Positions 63,532 to 64,000 of a stretch of 64,000 nucleotides of DNA are shown piece by piece. Within the stretch, counting starts at the first letter, position 1. Each line of letters opens with the position of its first letter. Made by a program: the position numbers and the translations under genes. The notes under the pieces are model-generated. The model was not told the origin of the DNA, did no database searches, and saw nothing but the letters and a program-made list of their open reading frames with translations. The DNA lies in assembly GCF_900168005.1 (NCBI RefSeq), contig NZ_FUYP01000011.1, forward strand, positions 1 through 64,000, read 5' to 3'. Source of the stretch: Sphingopyxis flava (GTDB lineage Bacteria; Pseudomonadota; Alphaproteobacteria; Sphingomonadales; Sphingomonadaceae).

Positions 63532-64000
63532 TATGTGGGGGTCGCCGGATAAACGCCAAAGGAAAGCTTGTCGGCATCAGACTGAAGGCTGAGCCAGTGA
63601 CCCGACAGGTTGATGCGGCCGCAAGCCAACGTGATCGGAGTGCCCTGCGCGGTCGTGTTCTGAGAGATCCCGAGGTATTTCGATGCCGGCGGGTCCTCTG
63701 CTTTGGATATCGTCGGAGCCTTCATGAACAGGCCGACAACGCCCTGAACAACCATAAGAGCACCGCTAACAAACAGGCTGCTGGTGAGGGCACTCGCAAA
63801 CACACCCGCGGCCGGTGCAAAGACAACGGCCGCAGCGATCATCAGGCCGCCGAGAATGATCCCGAAGAATTTGCCGCCCCCGCCGTACATCGACGGGACA
63901 ATGTGAACCTCGTCGACATCCGAAGGGGCGAACAGGGCCTCGTCTGTGTCGTATCCGACGACCTCTACGGTCAGATGAGGCGGAAGGTTGGTGACCTGAG
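63531..64000 (-). CDS. Tail assembly protein I-like (partial, 5' end outside the window)
   Basis: The frame continues to the right edge: residues before the in-frame Met at 63890 read QVTNLPPHLTVEVVGYD and DEALFAPSDVDEVHIVP, so the start is not in the window. The visible part has the lambda I features: a ubiquitin-like end (DVDEVHIVP), a Gly/Ala-rich two-helix membrane-like stretch (GIILGGLMIAAAVVFAPAAG) and the tail TAQGTPITLACGRI. Tail protein I helps assemble the J tip. Gene order I-(phosphoesterase)-J is like lambda with an insertion. Confidence 0.85.
   Translation of the reverse strand, partial: QVTNLPPHLTVEVVGYDTDEALFAPSDVDEVHIVPSMYGGGGKFFGIILGGLMIAAAVVFAPAAGVFASALTSSLFVSGALMVVQGVVGLFMKAPTISKAEDPPASKYLGISQNTTAQGTPITLACGRINLSGHWLSLQSDADKLSFGVYPATPT

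Larger units (their letters stand above)
47674..64000. mobile_element. Integrated lambda-like siphophage prophage, one end (continues past the window)
   Basis: Starting at tRNA-Asn, the genes are: P4-type integrase; spanin, endolysin and holin genes; a Rad50-like ATPase operon; a lipoprotein; tail protein J; and tail assembly protein I. All face as expected of a temperate siphovirus of the lambda tail type. No terminase, head, repressor or second attachment site is inside the window. The codon bias is somewhat less GC-skewed than in the chromosomal part, which fits transfer. Confidence 0.92.

Overview
The window looks like a chromosome segment of a GC-rich alphaproteobacterium of the Sphingomonadales, closest in feel to Sphingopyxis, Sphingomonas or Sphingobium. 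The assignment rests on three things: an infA-maf-RNase E/G-yacG-tRNA-Phe block, a full-looking XrtA/PEP-CTERM exopolysaccharide locus of the alphaproteobacterial type, and an sdhE-mfd pair beside recG. Genes are tightly packed, with many ATGA/GTGA stop-start overlaps.

Layout. Positions 1-201 hold a 106-bp-period tandem repeat. Positions 242-2382 (minus) are housekeeping: tRNA-Phe, yacG, RNase E/G-like, maf, infA. Positions 2571-17630 (minus) are the exosortase A exopolysaccharide operon: export lipoprotein, chain-length regulator, tyrosine autokinase, outer-membrane beta-barrel, AAA ATPase, polysaccharide deacetylase, FemAB-like transferase, glycosyltransferase, exosortase A, amidotransferase, CelD-like acetyltransferase and a cupin/JmjC protein. 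Positions 17807-20565 (minus) and 20580-23350 (plus) carry the small-molecule module usually found with XrtA: PLP decarboxylase, acyl ligase, acyl carrier protein, two alpha/beta hydrolases and an extra GNAT/FemAB-like protein. Positions 23377-47576 are mostly core functions: trxB, a SRPBCC membrane protein, a methyltransferase, trhO, a GMC oxidoreductase, a dmeR-dmeF metal-efflux pair, a vWA protein, a DUF817 protein, an M24 peptidase, a NamZ/DUF1343 hydrolase, tyrS, a PilZ protein, recG, sdhE, mfd, an EAL phosphodiesterase, moaA and NAD kinase. An IS110-family element sits between mfd and the EAL gene.

From tRNA-Asn (47674-47748) to the right edge the window holds one end of a lambda-like siphophage prophage. 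It runs: integrase with an arm-site-like repeat region, an inward-facing lysis cassette (spanin pair, SAR-type GH108 endolysin, holin, and a 35-residue membrane ORF coupled to the holin), and a divergent plus-strand operon (Rad50/SbcC-like ATPase with a zinc hook, an unknown protein, a DUF5664 nucleotide pyrophosphohydrolase-like protein). These are followed by minus-strand tail-tip genes: an HExxH lipoprotein, a small acidic protein, a 2757-residue J protein with six diverged jelly-roll-like modules separated by Ala/Ser linkers, a winged-helix metallophosphoesterase, and a tail assembly protein I cut by the window edge. The other prophage end and its repressor region lie outside the window.

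The best candidates for something not well described are: the prophage Rad50-like ATPase together with an HTH-metallophosphoesterase lodged between tail genes I and J; the modular J protein; the tiny membrane ORF coupled to the holin; a 51-residue membrane ORF overlapping the DUF817 gene; and the structured 300-bp leader of the IS110 transposase, which may encode its bridge RNA. No CRISPR array or classical anti-phage island was found.
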